NCBI GenBank assembly: GCA_013695915.1
Contig: JACCZN010000023.1
Span: 1-32,913, forward strand
Direction: 5' to 3'
DNA from: Rubrobacter sp.
GTDB lineage: Bacteria > Actinomycetota > Rubrobacteria > Rubrobacterales > Rubrobacteraceae
DNA length: 32,913 nt
Positions 8,090-16,267 of this stretch are shown one piece after another. A model generated the notes under the pieces. It was not told the origin of the DNA. It saw only the letters and a list, made by a program, of their open reading frames with translations, and did not search any database. Positions within the stretch are counted from its first letter, which is position 1, and every line of letters starts with the position of its first letter. Made by a program: the position numbers and the translations under genes.

Positions 8090-9085
8090 CTATCCCTCCG
8101 GGTTGGGCGAGCCAACCGCCACCTCTGCTTCCTCCTCTGGGGCTGCGGGCTCTCCTATGAGCCGCCGTACCAGGAGGAGGCCACCGATGCCGAGCAGGGC
8201 CGCGAACCACAGGGTAGCAAGGCGAATCACCAGCGTCAGCGCCACCGCCGGACCGCCCGCGAGCCCGGCCAGGGTCCCGAACATGCCCGCGAGCCCGGCC
8301 TCCGCCACCCCGAGCCCTCCCGGCGTGAAGCTCAGGGCTCCCGCCAGAGAGCTTACCGCGAAGATAAACGTCGCCATCAGGAACGGGACCTCCGCCCCTA
8401 TCGCCAGCACACAGAGGTAGACCGCGACTATCTCGAGGCCCCAGCACACAAAGGAGAGCGAGGTCCCCACGGCGAGCGGCCGGACGGCCAGGAGCTCGTT
8501 CGAGGCCCCGTGAAAAGCGCCGAGGTGCGGTGCCAGCCGGTGGAGCACGGGCAGCCTGTAGAGGGCCCGCTCGGCGAGGAGCGAGAGCCTCTTGGAGCGC
8601 AGCACGGCGATACCGGCGACCAGCATCGCGAGGAAGAGCCCCAGCACCCCCAGGCCGAACCGGAAAGCAAGGGCCCCGATCAAGCCCCAGACGAGCATGC
8701 CGGTGCCGTCCGTGACGCGCTCGGCGAAGACCGCCGGGGCCGAGCGGGCGACCGGCGTACCGGAGACCTGCCGGACGAAGAGGCTCTTGAGGACCTCCCC
8801 GAGCTTGCCGGGCGAGATGGCCATGGAGAGGCCCGCGGTAAAGATAACGGCGTTCAGCCTCGCGGGCAGCGGGATGCGCAAGACCCGCAGGTAATACGTC
8901 CAGCGCACGTAGCGCCCGACGTAGGAGAGCCCGACGAGGCCCAGTATCGCGGGTACCAGCGACCACCGGAAGTCCCCGAGCGCCAGCCGGAGGTCGTCGA
9001 AGCCCGAGAGGACGGCGAGCACCAGGTAGACCGCCACACCGAGCCCGACGGCGAGCACCAGGTTCCTCTTCAGGCGGGCGAGCAC
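8090..9085 (-). CDS. Flippase-like membrane protein (LPG synthase TM domain/UPF0104)
   Basis: A 331-aa integral membrane protein of the family that includes the N-terminal domain of MprF and archaeal AglD. Seen: about eight hydrophobic segments, the hallmark SMAISPGKLGEVLKSLFVRQ in the middle of the N-terminal half (near 90-109), PAVFAERVTDGTGM shortly after, and SFTPGGLGVAEAGLAGM in the C-terminal part. MprF moves lysyl-phosphatidylglycerol; stand-alone members are thought to move lipid-linked precursors or sugars, with substrate generally unknown. Start GTG 9085 has CGGGAG just upstream. It follows the UbiA-type gene by only seven bases, suggesting coupled expression and possibly that this protein handles the polyprenyl-phosphate product. 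Confidence 0.85.
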   Translation of the reverse strand: MLARLKRNLVLAVGLGVAVYLVLAVLSGFDDLRLALGDFRWSLVPAILGLVGLSYVGRYVRWTYYLRVLRIPLPARLNAVIFTAGLSMAISPGKLGEVLKSLFVRQVSGTPVARSAPAVFAERVTDGTGMLVWGLIGALAFRFGLGVLGLFLAMLVAGIAVLRSKRLSLLAERALYRLPVLHRLAPHLGAFHGASNELLAVRPLAVGTSLSFVCWGLEIVAVYLCVLAIGAEVPFLMATFIFAVSSLAGALSFTPGGLGVAEAGLAGMFGTLAGLAGGPAVALTLVIRLATLWFAALLGIGGLLLVRRLIGEPAAPEEEAEVAVGSPNPEG

Positions 9086-9092
9086 TCCCGCC

Positions 9093-9989
9093 TCAGAAGA
9101 TGTAGATGACGGAGACGACGACCGAGAGCCAGAGGAGGAGCGTGATCTGGAGCGGCCTGTCCTGGAGGAGCAGGGTGTCCGGGTTGCCGCCGCCGTCGCG
9201 GTGGACCAGGATCATGTACCGGAAGACCCCGTAGATCACGAACGGTATGCTCGACATCATGATCTCGTTCTCGTAGACGGTGAACGTGTAGAGCGCGTAG
9301 GCGATTATGGTGGTGGCGAGCATGATGTTCATCATCTGGTCCAGCATCGGTACCGAGTAGTCCTTCAGGTTCTTCCGGTGTCCGGCGGCATCCTCGCCGA
9401 GCGTCGCGAGCTCGTGGCGGCGCTTGGAGAACCCGAGGAACAGCGTCAGGAGACCCGTGCAAACGATGAGCCACGGGGAGACCGGGCTGCCGACGGCCGC
9501 AACCCCGGCGAGAGCCCGGAGCACGAAGCCGGAGGAGATGCTCATCACGTCCAGGATAGCCCTGTGCTTCAGGAACGTCGTGTATACGGTCTGCAGGAAC
9601 AGGTAAGCGAGCCCCGTGAGCCCGACCCAGGGGCTCACGGCAAATCCCAGTAGGAGCCCTCCGGCCGCCAGGAGGCCCGAGTACGCCACGGCGACCCGCA
9701 CGGGTACCTCGCCGCTGGCTACGGGGCGGTCCTGCTTTATGGGGTGCTTGCGGTCCTCCTCCACGTCGAGCACGTCGTTCGCGGCGTAGACGGAGCCCGA
9801 GAGAGCGCAGAAAGCGGCGAAGGCCAGAAGGGCAGCCAGGATGGAGGGTCCCTGAAGCACCTCGCCAGAGAACACGAGCCCAGCGAGCACGAACCCGTTC
9901 TTGGTCCATTGCCTGGGCCTTACGAGACGTACCAGGGCCGCCGCCCCCCCTGTAGAACCACCCGCTTCCATGACAGCGGTTTCTACCAC
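9093..9989 (-). CDS. UbiA-family prenyltransferase, decaprenyl-phosphate phosphoribosyltransferase type
   Basis: In mycobacteria this family (Rv3806c/UbiA) joins phosphoribosyl pyrophosphate to decaprenyl phosphate, the first lipid step towards the arabinose donor of the cell wall. Seen: LVRLVRPRQWTKNGFV at the N-terminus, the metal-binding NDVLDVEED followed by RKHPIKQDRPVASG, about nine membrane helices, and FSKRRHELATLGEDA with the KRRHEL element typical of the DPPR branch. I chose GTG 9989 because a run of eight G ends five bases upstream; ATG 9971 and GTG 10061 are alternatives, the last with no visible ribosome-binding site. Seven bases upstream of the flippase-like gene. Whether the acceptor is decaprenyl phosphate here is inferred. 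Confidence 0.85.
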   Translation of the reverse strand: MVETAVMEAGGSTGGAAALVRLVRPRQWTKNGFVLAGLVFSGEVLQGPSILAALLAFAAFCALSGSVYAANDVLDVEEDRKHPIKQDRPVASGEVPVRVAVAYSGLLAAGGLLLGFAVSPWVGLTGLAYLFLQTVYTTFLKHRAILDVMSISSGFVLRALAGVAAVGSPVSPWLIVCTGLLTLFLGFSKRRHELATLGEDAAGHRKNLKDYSVPMLDQMMNIMLATTIIAYALYTFTVYENEIMMSSIPFVIYGVFRYMILVHRDGGGNPDTLLLQDRPLQITLLLWLSVVVSVIYIF

Positions 9990-10082
9990 AAATGCCCCCC
10001 CCGCACACAGCGGTCCGGGAGCCACAAGCCCCGCCGCCACGGCAACCCCGCCTACAGTCACGAGACGGGGTCACGAAACGCG

Positions 10083-10117
10083 AGCACCCCGGGAGGCTTG
10101 AGACCTCCCGGGGTGCT
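10083..10117 (-). terminator. Strong hairpin between tatA and the UbiA-type gene
   Basis: Perfect 14-base inverted repeat (AGCACCCCGGGAGG with its complement) around a seven-base loop, 30 bases after the tatA stop codon. It is among the most stable hairpins in the window. No T-run follows, so termination would be Rho-dependent or imperfect. It separates the tatA transcript from the prenyltransferase/flippase pair. Confidence 0.6.
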
Positions 10118-10147
10118 GGAGCGGGGTTACCGCTGCCTGTTCGTGGC

Positions 10148-10423
10148 TTAGCTCTTCTGCTCGGAGCGCTCCGTCTGCTCTGCGCGGGGGGAGCTGTCCT
10201 CGTCCTCGTCCTTGCCGCCCCCGGCGGTCATCCCTTCTTCCTTGCCGTTGCTGCTCTCGCCGGAGATCTCTTCCTTATCGTCCGCGCCCGAGGTACCCTT
10301 GCGGAACTCCCGCATGCCGGTACCCAGGGACTTGGCGAGGCCCGGTATCCGCTTGGCGCCGAAGAGCAGCAGCACGATTACCAGGATTATTACCAGTTCC
10401 ATGCCACCGATGTTGGGGATCAT
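10148..10423 (-). CDS. tatA: Sec-independent protein translocase subunit TatA
   Basis: Pore-forming subunit of the twin-arginine export pathway, which carries folded proteins across the membrane. Seen: a short periplasmic start (MIPNIGGM), one membrane helix [13 protein letters not shown], the conserved F-G hinge, the amphipathic helix [21 protein letters not shown], and then a long charged, disordered tail (Asp/Glu/Ser/Lys-rich). At 91 aa the length is normal. Start ATG 10423 has GGAGGA a few bases upstream. The 134-base leader upstream has an AT-rich patch (TATACAAT on the minus strand, near 10470) that may be a -10 box. No tatC is nearby; a second Tat sheet protein is at 27455. Confidence 0.92.
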   Translation of the reverse strand: MIPNIGGMELVIILVIVLLLFGAKRIPGLAKSLGTGMREFRKGTSGADDKEEISGESSNGKEEGMTAGGGKDEDEDSSPRAEQTERSEQKS

Positions 10424-10557
10424 CCGTCCTCCTCGCAGAAGTGGTTATGTTTCGGCTCTAGGGTCAATTGTATAACCTTTGCGCTCCGTAAGGGGTGTCT
10501 ACGGCACAAATCCCCTCCTGGATCAGAGCCCGGGCCTTCTACGGGCGCGGGGCCACG

Positions 10558-11253
10558 TTACTCGTCTCCCTGTCCGGCGTCCTCGGGTACCTCCTCCTCG
10601 GGGATTTCCTCCTCCTCTGCGCCCCCGCCTTCGAGGAGGGTCGAGATCTGCTCCCGCACCTGGTCTGCGGTCTCCCCTTCGGGCTCCAGCTCCAGGTAGC
10701 CGTTGTAGTACTGTATGGCCCGTCCGGTATCGCCGGCTTCCTCGTAGGCCGATCCGGCGCGCAGGAAGGCCTCCTCGTTCTCCGGGTCGTTCTCCGTGGC
10801 CTCGGCGAAGGCGTCACCGGCCTGCTGGTAGAGCTCCTGCCGCTCCCCCTCGTCCGAGGCAGCCTCTGCCTGCTGGGCGTAGGAGAGGCCGAGGAGGGTC
10901 GGTATCTCGGGGTCGTCCGGGGCGGCTTCCCGGCTCTCTTCGAGGGCCTCGACGGCCTGGCTCGGCTGGTCGTTCTGGATGTAGAGGGCGGCCAGTTGCC
11001 TTATGGCCTCCGGGTCCTCCGGGTTCTCCTCGTACTCCCGCTCGGCCTCCTCTATCTGGGCCGCGGGGTCCGGGCCGCCGGCCGGGTCCTCACCCTGCTG
11101 CTGTTCCTGCTGGGCGGGGCCGCTGAACACCTCGAGCAGGTTGTACGCGCCCGTGGCGGTAAACCCGATAAAGATCGAGGATATCACGAACATCGAGGCG
11201 AGAAAGATCGCGATGAACCTGGTCCAGAAGCTGAGCCGGGTACGGTCCATCAT
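10558..11253 (-). CDS. Membrane-anchored TPR protein
   Basis: 231 aa. Seen: a short basic N-terminus, one membrane segment (residues about 11-36), a Gln/Glu/Pro-rich linker, then three or four tetratricopeptide repeats (about 65-205; for example EDPEAIRQLAALYIQNDQPSQAVEALEES is repeat-like, as is NEEAFLRAGSAYEEAGDTGRAIQYY), and a very acidic Glu-rich tail. The helical repeats most likely act as a protein-binding scaffold on the membrane; which face they are on and the partners are unknown. Two adjacent ATGs (11253, 11250) share the strong AGGAGGG site. It lies 37 bases after the amidohydrolase gene and upstream of tatA on the same strand. Confidence 0.8.
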   Translation of the reverse strand: MMDRTRLSFWTRFIAIFLASMFVISSIFIGFTATGAYNLLEVFSGPAQQEQQQGEDPAGGPDPAAQIEEAEREYEENPEDPEAIRQLAALYIQNDQPSQAVEALEESREAAPDDPEIPTLLGLSYAQQAEAASDEGERQELYQQAGDAFAEATENDPENEEAFLRAGSAYEEAGDTGRAIQYYNGYLELEPEGETADQVREQISTLLEGGGAEEEEIPEEEVPEDAGQGDE

Positions 11254-11290
11254 GGCAGGCGGGCCCTCCTAAAAGGTTCGACGAATAGTA

Positions 11291-12538
11291 CTACTCTTCT
11301 ATCCGATTGTATATCAGCTCTCCGCCCACGACAGTGACGACCACGCCCCCACCGGCGGCGGCCTCCACGACCTCCATCTCCGGGTCCCCGGCTCCCGGAG
11401 ATGGCTCGACTATAGCCAGGTCCGCCCACTTGCCGGCCTCGAGGCTCCCCGTCTCCCCCTCTATGCCGAGCGCCCGCGCGCCCCGGACGGTAGCGAGCTT
11501 CAGGGCCAGCGCCCCGCCGAAGCCGTGCAGCTTCGCCGCCACGAGCGTCTCCGCGAAGAGGTTCAGGTCGTCGCTGCTCCAGAGGCCGTCGGTCCCCATG
11601 CCGACCCTGACGCCCTTCTCCAGCATCTGGGGTACCGGGGAGACGCCGCAGCCGAGGTTCCTGTTCGAGCGGGGACAGTGGGCCACGGCAGTATCCGTGT
11701 CCCGCAGGACGTCCACGTCCCCCTCCGAGACGCCGGTCGCCAGGTGGGCGGCTATCGTCTCCGGGCCGAGGAGCTCCGTCTTTTCGGCGTAGGCGACGGG
11801 AGATATACCCTGTCCGGCCCAGTCGGCGGAAGAGAATATCTCCTTTAACGGCCCCGTGCCGTCCCGCACGAACTCGACCTCTTCCGGGCTCTCGGAGAGG
11901 TGTATGGCGAGCCGCTCGCCGCGCTCGCGCGTGGACCGGGCCGCGAGCCGCGCCGCCGTGGCGTGCACGGTGTAGGGGGAATGGACGCTCACGTGGGCGC
12001 CGACCCTCTCCGGCAGGCCCCGGCGCAGCTCCCGCACCTTGCCCCCTATGAACTCGGCGGCCTCCTCCGGCGTGCCGATGTCCCCCGGAAAGAACTCGAC
12101 GTACGCCGTCCCCGCCATCCCCGACTCCGCGAGCTGCGGCAGGCACTCACCGTAGGGCGAGGACTCCGCCATGAACGTAGTCCCCGCCTCTATAGCCTCC
12201 CGGGCCGAGTCCCGGGCCGCCTCCGGGGTCCAGGACTCCTTCTCCGGCAGGCGCTCTATCAGGCCGGAGAGCCAGCTAGAGAAGGTCTTGCCCTCGGGCG
12301 CTCCCTCCCTGCGGAAACCGAGGTGGGCGTGGGTGTTGACCGCGCCGGGTATCAGGGCGCACTGCGGGAAGTAGCGCACCTCTACGCCCGGGTTCTCCCG
12401 GCCTATCTCCGCCAGCGTCCCGACGGCGGAGATCCTGCCGTCCCGCACGAGCACGGCCCCCTCCCTCACGGGCGCGGATGTTACGGGCAACACCAGGCCC
12501 GCCGCGAAGATCTCCGTACTTCTCTCAGCACTCGCCAA
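11291..12538 (-). CDS. Amidohydrolase-family deaminase (possibly aminofutalosine deaminase)
   Basis: Metal-dependent hydrolase of the cytosine deaminase/TRZ-ATZ group. Seen (numbering from TTG 12538): NTHAHL with His70 and His72, SVHSPYTVH near 184-192, AIHLSES with His213, IAAHLATG with His265, AHCPRSNRNLGCG, and GTDGLWSSDDLNLF with Asp317, the full metal and catalytic set. The start TTG 12538 follows GGAGGG by about eight bases; GTG 12595 would add 19 residues with no clear site. It is next to a polyprenyl diphosphate synthase and menG, so a role in the futalosine route to menaquinone (6-amino-6-deoxyfutalosine deaminase, MqnX) is a reasonable guess. Other options are S-adenosylhomocysteine or guanine-type deaminases. 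Family certain, substrate not. Confidence 0.82.
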   Translation of the reverse strand: MASAERSTEIFAAGLVLPVTSAPVREGAVLVRDGRISAVGTLAEIGRENPGVEVRYFPQCALIPGAVNTHAHLGFRREGAPEGKTFSSWLSGLIERLPEKESWTPEAARDSAREAIEAGTTFMAESSPYGECLPQLAESGMAGTAYVEFFPGDIGTPEEAAEFIGGKVRELRRGLPERVGAHVSVHSPYTVHATAARLAARSTRERGERLAIHLSESPEEVEFVRDGTGPLKEIFSSADWAGQGISPVAYAEKTELLGPETIAAHLATGVSEGDVDVLRDTDTAVAHCPRSNRNLGCGVSPVPQMLEKGVRVGMGTDGLWSSDDLNLFAETLVAAKLHGFGGALALKLATVRGARALGIEGETGSLEAGKWADLAIVEPSPGAGDPEMEVVEAAAGGGVVVTVVGGELIYNRIEE

Positions 12539-12619
12539 TCGGATACCCTCCGGAGGTCGAATCAATCTCTCCAACCAAGCGCGAAAGCCTAGCACACGAG
12601 GCGCTACGTGACCGGCGGG

Positions 12620-13669
12620 TCAGGAGTTCCTGCCGACCACCTCCGCGGCGACGTACTCCAGGATAGCGCGCTCCGGCCCGTCCGGCAGGAGCTTCAGGTC
12701 TTCGAGCGCCGTCTCGACCTCTCCCCGGGCCCAGGCCTCGGTCTTCTCTACGGCCCCGGTCGCCAGCACGGCGTCTATGCCGGACTCCAGGAGATCCGGC
12801 CCCGGCTCCGGCGTGGAGAGGACCCGGTTTATCAGCCCGGCGTCTCCCTCGTTGAGAGCGAAGATCACCGGCAGCGTCACCGTTCCCTCCGCGAGGTCGC
12901 TCCCGACCCCTTTGCCCGTGACGCCCGGCTCCCCCACGAGGTCCATCACGTCGTCGGACATCTGGAAGGCGATGCCGAGGGCCTGCCCGTAGTTGGCGAG
13001 CGCGTCTATCTGGCGCAGGGAGAGCCCGCCCAGGCTGCCGCCCGCGACGCACGCGGCCTTGAAGAGCCCCGCCGTCTTCATCCTGATGTGCTCCAGGTAG
13101 ACCTCCACGTCGACCTCGGCGCCCGCAGCCCGGTACTGCTCGAGCTCCCCGGCTGCCAGACCCTCGGAGGCCTCGGCGAAGGAGCGTATGAGGCGCGGGT
13201 CCCCGATCTCCGCGAGGTCCGCGAAGGCTTCGGCGAAGAGGTAGTCTCCCGTGGCAACAGCGACGTCCCGCCCGTAGGCGGCTACCGTGGTCGGCCTCCC
13301 GCGACGGCTCTCCGCCCGGTCCACGATGTCGTCGTGGATCAGGGTCGCCGTGTGGAGAACCTCTACGGCCGTCGAAGCCAGGAGCACGGCCTGTTCGTCC
13401 GGCTCGCCCATCCCGGAGGTCAGGAGCACGAGCAGCGGCCGGAGGCGCTTGCCGCCCGCCGTTACGGCCTCGAGCGCCGGCGCGACGAGCGTCTCCGGAG
13501 CCCGCCGGGCCACGCCGGCGAGCAGGTCCTCCACCTCGCGAGCCGCCTCCACGGTGTGCGGGGGCAGGGCGGACTGCAGGGTCTGCGCGCTCTGGTTAAC
13601 GCTTTGTCCCGCTATGGAGCGTGATGATGCCGCCTGCGAGCCTCTGCCACCGAACATGTCGTAGTCCAT
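12620..13669 (-). CDS. Polyprenyl diphosphate synthase (HepT/IspB type)
   Basis: Trans-isoprenyl diphosphate synthase that would make the side chain of menaquinone. Seen: GGKRLRP at 72-78, the first aspartate-rich motif DDIVD at 113-117 within LIHDDIVDRAESRRGRPT, MKTAGLFKAAC near 198-208, FQMSDDVMD with the second motif DDVMD at 239-243, and GSDLAEGTVTLPVIFAL. Small residues (Thr, Ala) before the first motif fit a long-chain enzyme. The first 35-40 residues are Ser/Gln-rich and not conserved. Start ATG 13669 has GAGG five bases upstream and lies inside menG, an out-of-frame overlap of 74 bases; a later start is possible. The adjacent menG supports a quinone role. Confidence 0.9.
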   Translation of the reverse strand: MDYDMFGGRGSQAASSRSIAGQSVNQSAQTLQSALPPHTVEAAREVEDLLAGVARRAPETLVAPALEAVTAGGKRLRPLLVLLTSGMGEPDEQAVLLASTAVEVLHTATLIHDDIVDRAESRRGRPTTVAAYGRDVAVATGDYLFAEAFADLAEIGDPRLIRSFAEASEGLAAGELEQYRAAGAEVDVEVYLEHIRMKTAGLFKAACVAGGSLGGLSLRQIDALANYGQALGIAFQMSDDVMDLVGEPGVTGKGVGSDLAEGTVTLPVIFALNEGDAGLINRVLSTPEPGPDLLESGIDAVLATGAVEKTEAWARGEVETALEDLKLLPDGPERAILEYVAAEVVGRNS

Positions 13670-14330
13670 TACGCCTCATTATTTCAGACAACACCTCGGG
13701 TGCCACGAACTCTTTCACGGAGCACGGCAGGTAAGAGTACGCCCAGGCATCCCCCGATACGCGGGCCCCGATCCAGGGCACGACTCTATCAAACCACATT
13801 CCGTAGAAGAGCGCCGGTATCCGGCTCCCGGGGCGCGCTATCTCCAGGCAGACGACCCTGCCGCCGGGCACCACGGCCCGGGCCATCTCCCCGAACAACG
13901 CGTCGAGGTCGGGTATGTTCCTGGCCCCGTAGGCGATGGTCGCCGCCTCGAAGCTTCCCGACTCGACGCCCTCTAGCTCCGTGGCGTCCCCGAGACGGTA
14001 CTCCACGTTCGGCGCGGGACGCCGCTTTGCGGCCGCGAGCATCTCCCGGGAGAAATCCACGCCCAACACCCGCCCCCGCTCTCCGACCTTCCCGGCGAGG
14101 TCTCTGGTGAGGCTCCCCGTGCCGCAGGCCAGGTCGAGCGCCCTGTCGCCCGGCCGGAGCCCCGAGGCCCGGATGACCTTCCTGTTCCATATGCGGTTCA
14201 GGCCCGCGGTCATGATCTTGTTCAGCAGCTCGTAGCGCCCGGCGATGCGGTCGAACATCTCCCGGACGAGGCGTGCCCGCTCCGCGCCGGAGGGGAGACC
14301 TCCGTGCGACCCGCCGCTCTCCTGGTTCAC
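13596..14330 (-). CDS. menG: Demethylmenaquinone methyltransferase
   Basis: UbiE/MenG family: S-adenosylmethionine-dependent C-methylation of demethylmenaquinone, the last step to menaquinone. Seen: MFDRIAGRYELLNKIMTAGLNRIWNRKVI, the SAM-binding LDLACGTGSLT, GVDFSREMLAAA, FEAATIAYGARNIPD (family signature with the R-N pair), and the C-terminal LAGGIITLHSGTKR, which matches the family end. I chose GTG 14330 because AGAGGTG lies about eight bases upstream; GTG 14348 would add six residues but sits against a hairpin. The last 74 bases overlap the start of the polyprenyl synthase. No other menaquinone-pathway gene is certain in the window, so this does not reveal whether the classical or futalosine route is used. 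Confidence 0.92.
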   Translation of the reverse strand: MNQESGGSHGGLPSGAERARLVREMFDRIAGRYELLNKIMTAGLNRIWNRKVIRASGLRPGDRALDLACGTGSLTRDLAGKVGERGRVLGVDFSREMLAAAKRRPAPNVEYRLGDATELEGVESGSFEAATIAYGARNIPDLDALFGEMARAVVPGGRVVCLEIARPGSRIPALFYGMWFDRVVPWIGARVSGDAWAYSYLPCSVKEFVAPEVLSEIMRRNGLRHVRWQRLAGGIITLHSGTKR

Positions 14331-14352
14331 GTTCGTTTCACCTCTCACTCCA

Positions 14353-14380
14353 GGGAGACCCGGTACCTCCAGGGTCTCCC
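14353..14380 (-). terminator. Hairpin between the hemL-linked unknown gene and menG
   Basis: Perfect 9-base stem (GGGAGACCC with GGGTCTCCC) and a ten-base loop in the 35-base gap between the unknown gene's stop codon and menG. No T-run. It could end the hemL transcript or lower expression of menG. Confidence 0.4.
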
Positions 14381-14383
14381 GGC

Positions 14384-14812
14384 CTAACTTCGTGGGGACT
14401 CCAGGTCTCCGGTCGCGGCCCGTATCCGGACGGCGGACTTCCCGGCTTCCTCGCCGGAGATGATGCTCAGGAGACCGGCGAGGTGGGGGATCCAGACCTC
14501 GAGGTCCACGTCACCCTCCGCGGAGATACGGCCCGCGCCGTCCCGTATCAGGCGGCTCGCCACCGCGACGAAGGCGGGCTCGTCCAGGCGCGCGATGGTC
14601 TCTATGGCCCAGGCGTAGGAGCGGTCGCCGACCAGGATGTCCATGTCCTCCGGCCAACCCGTGTCGTAGTGGGAGTCGAAGCCTTTCTGGAGGTAGCCGA
14701 GCGACTCCGCGACGACCCCGCTCCGGCGAGCATCACCCGGTATTTCCTCGGAGGCCCGGAGGAACAACTCCTTTATGGGGACCTCCGGGGTCCTCCGGGC
14801 GGTCTGCTCCAC
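14384..14812 (-). CDS. Hypothetical protein translated directly after hemL, 142 aa
   Basis: Not recognised. The protein looks soluble and mainly helical, with mixed charge. Notable stretches: VAESLGYLQKGFDSHYDTGWPEDMDILVGDRSYAWAIETIARLDEPAFVAVASRLIRDGAGRI in the middle, which keeps many Asp, Trp and Tyr residues as a conserved core might. No signal peptide, membrane helix, zinc site or known heme-binding motif is obvious. The GTG start at 14812 touches the hemL stop codon (TAAGTG, no gap), so the two are almost certainly translated together, which hints at a role in tetrapyrrole or cofactor metabolism, but that is only context. GC content and codons resemble its neighbours. Confidence 0.7.
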   Translation of the reverse strand: MEQTARRTPEVPIKELFLRASEEIPGDARRSGVVAESLGYLQKGFDSHYDTGWPEDMDILVGDRSYAWAIETIARLDEPAFVAVASRLIRDGAGRISAEGDVDLEVWIPHLAGLLSIISGEEAGKSAVRIRAATGDLESPRS

Positions 14813-16162
14813 TTAGCGGGTCTCCGAGCGGCGGCTGCCGGAGAACCACTCCGCGGCGGCCTCGGCGGTCCGGTCGAGGTCCTCCTCCGAGTGCGCGACG
14901 GAGATGAACCCGGCCTCGAACTGGCTGGGCGCGAGGTATATCCCCCGCCGCAGGAGGTGCCAGAACAGGTCCTTGAAAGCCCCGGTGTCGGACGCGGCCG
15001 CGGACTCGAAGTCCGTGACCGGCCCGCCGGTGAAGAAGAGGCTGACCATGGAGCCGACCTGGTTTATGGAGAACGGCCTCTCGCCCTCCGAAGCGGCCTC
15101 CGCCATGCCGGTCCTCCACCGCTCGCCGAGGCTTTCGAGGCGCTCGTAGAAGCCTTCCTCTCCAGCGGCCCTCAGGGTGGCGAGCCCGGAGGCCATCGCC
15201 AACGGGTTCCCCGATAGCGTGCCGGCCTGGTAGACCGGCCCGGCCGGGGCCACCATCTCCATGATCTCGCGCGACCCGCCGTAGGCCCCGACCGGGAGGC
15301 CGCCGCCAATGATCTTACCGAGGCACGTCATGTCCGGCGTGACGCCGTAGCGCTCCTGAGCTCCGCCCGGGGCGAGCCGGAACCCGGTCATGACCTCGTC
15401 GAAGATCAGGACCGCCCCGTGCTCCCGCGTGACCTCCCGCAGACCCTCCAGGTACCCCTCTACCGGCGGGACGCAGCCCATGTTCCCGCCGACCGGCTCC
15501 ACGATAACGGCCGCTATCTCCCCGCCCACCTCCCGGAAGAGCGCCCGCACGGCCTCAAGGTCGTTGTAGGGCAGCACGGCGGTGTCCTTCGCCGCGCCCT
15601 CCGTGACCCCCGGGCTGTCGGGCAGGCCGAGCGTCGCGACCCCGGAGCCCGCGGACGCCAGCAGCGCGTCGCCGTGGCCGTGGTAGTTGCCGTCGAACTT
15701 CAGGATCTTCTCGCGGCCAGTGTACCCACGGGCCACCCGGATGGCGCTCATGGTGGCCTCGGTGCCGGAGTTGGTCATCCTAACCGTCTCCAGGGAGGGC
15801 ACCCGCTCGCAGACCAACTCGGCAAGCTCGACCTCGAGCTCCGTCGGGGCCCCGAAGGTCGTACCCTTGCGCAGGGTCCGCTCTATGGCCTCCACCACCC
15901 CCGGGTGGACGTGACCGAGCACGAGCGGCCCGTAGCTCATCACGTAGTCCACGTAGGAGTTGCCGTCGGCGTCCGAGATGCGCGAGCCCTCGCCCCGCTC
16001 CATGAAGAGCGGGCTGCCCCCCACGGAACGGAACGCCCGGACGGGGCTGTTCACCCCACCCGGGATGCGCGCCGAGGCCCGCTCCATGAGCCGGGCCGAC
16101 CGGTCCATCGCTAGTGCAGCTCTGGCGTCCGTGGTATCTGCGCTTCTGCTGTTACCGTGCAA
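14813..16162 (-). CDS. hemL: Glutamate-1-semialdehyde 2,1-aminomutase
   Basis: PLP enzyme that moves the amino group of glutamate-1-semialdehyde to give 5-aminolevulinate, the second step of the C5 heme pathway; HemA, which makes its substrate, is also here. Seen: [18 protein letters not shown] near 32-49, [18 protein letters not shown] (129-146), [18 protein letters not shown] at 255-262, and [15 protein letters not shown] with the PLP lysine at 283. The family normally starts close to [11 protein letters not shown]; that ATG is at 16108, without a clear ribosome-binding site. TTG 16162 gives 18 more residues with GAAGGG about 13 bases upstream. The start is therefore unsure; the rest is a full-length gene. 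Confidence 0.94.
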   Translation of the reverse strand: MHGNSRSADTTDARAALAMDRSARLMERASARIPGGVNSPVRAFRSVGGSPLFMERGEGSRISDADGNSYVDYVMSYGPLVLGHVHPGVVEAIERTLRKGTTFGAPTELEVELAELVCERVPSLETVRMTNSGTEATMSAIRVARGYTGREKILKFDGNYHGHGDALLASAGSGVATLGLPDSPGVTEGAAKDTAVLPYNDLEAVRALFREVGGEIAAVIVEPVGGNMGCVPPVEGYLEGLREVTREHGAVLIFDEVMTGFRLAPGGAQERYGVTPDMTCLGKIIGGGLPVGAYGGSREIMEMVAPAGPVYQAGTLSGNPLAMASGLATLRAAGEEGFYERLESLGERWRTGMAEAASEGERPFSINQVGSMVSLFFTGGPVTDFESAAASDTGAFKDLFWHLLRRGIYLAPSQFEAGFISVAHSEEDLDRTAEAAAEWFSGSRRSETR

Positions 16163-16195
16163 TGGCGTGCGTGTCCCTTCTAAGAATGCCTCTCT

Positions 16196-16201
16196 ATTCT
16201 A
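16196..16201 (-). promoter_or_regulatory. Candidate -10 box for hemL
   Basis: TAGAAT, preceded by TAT, in the 105-base gap between hemB and hemL, about 34 bases before the TTG start of hemL. The -35 region is poor (GGTATC at 16 bases). This would give hemL its own promoter, although hemB-hemL readthrough is not excluded since no clear terminator lies between them. Confidence 0.25.
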
Positions 16202-16267
16202 ATAACGGAGCGCCCAGGATACCGTAACAGTGCTTACTCACCGCCGCGAGCCCCCGCCGCAGAGGGG

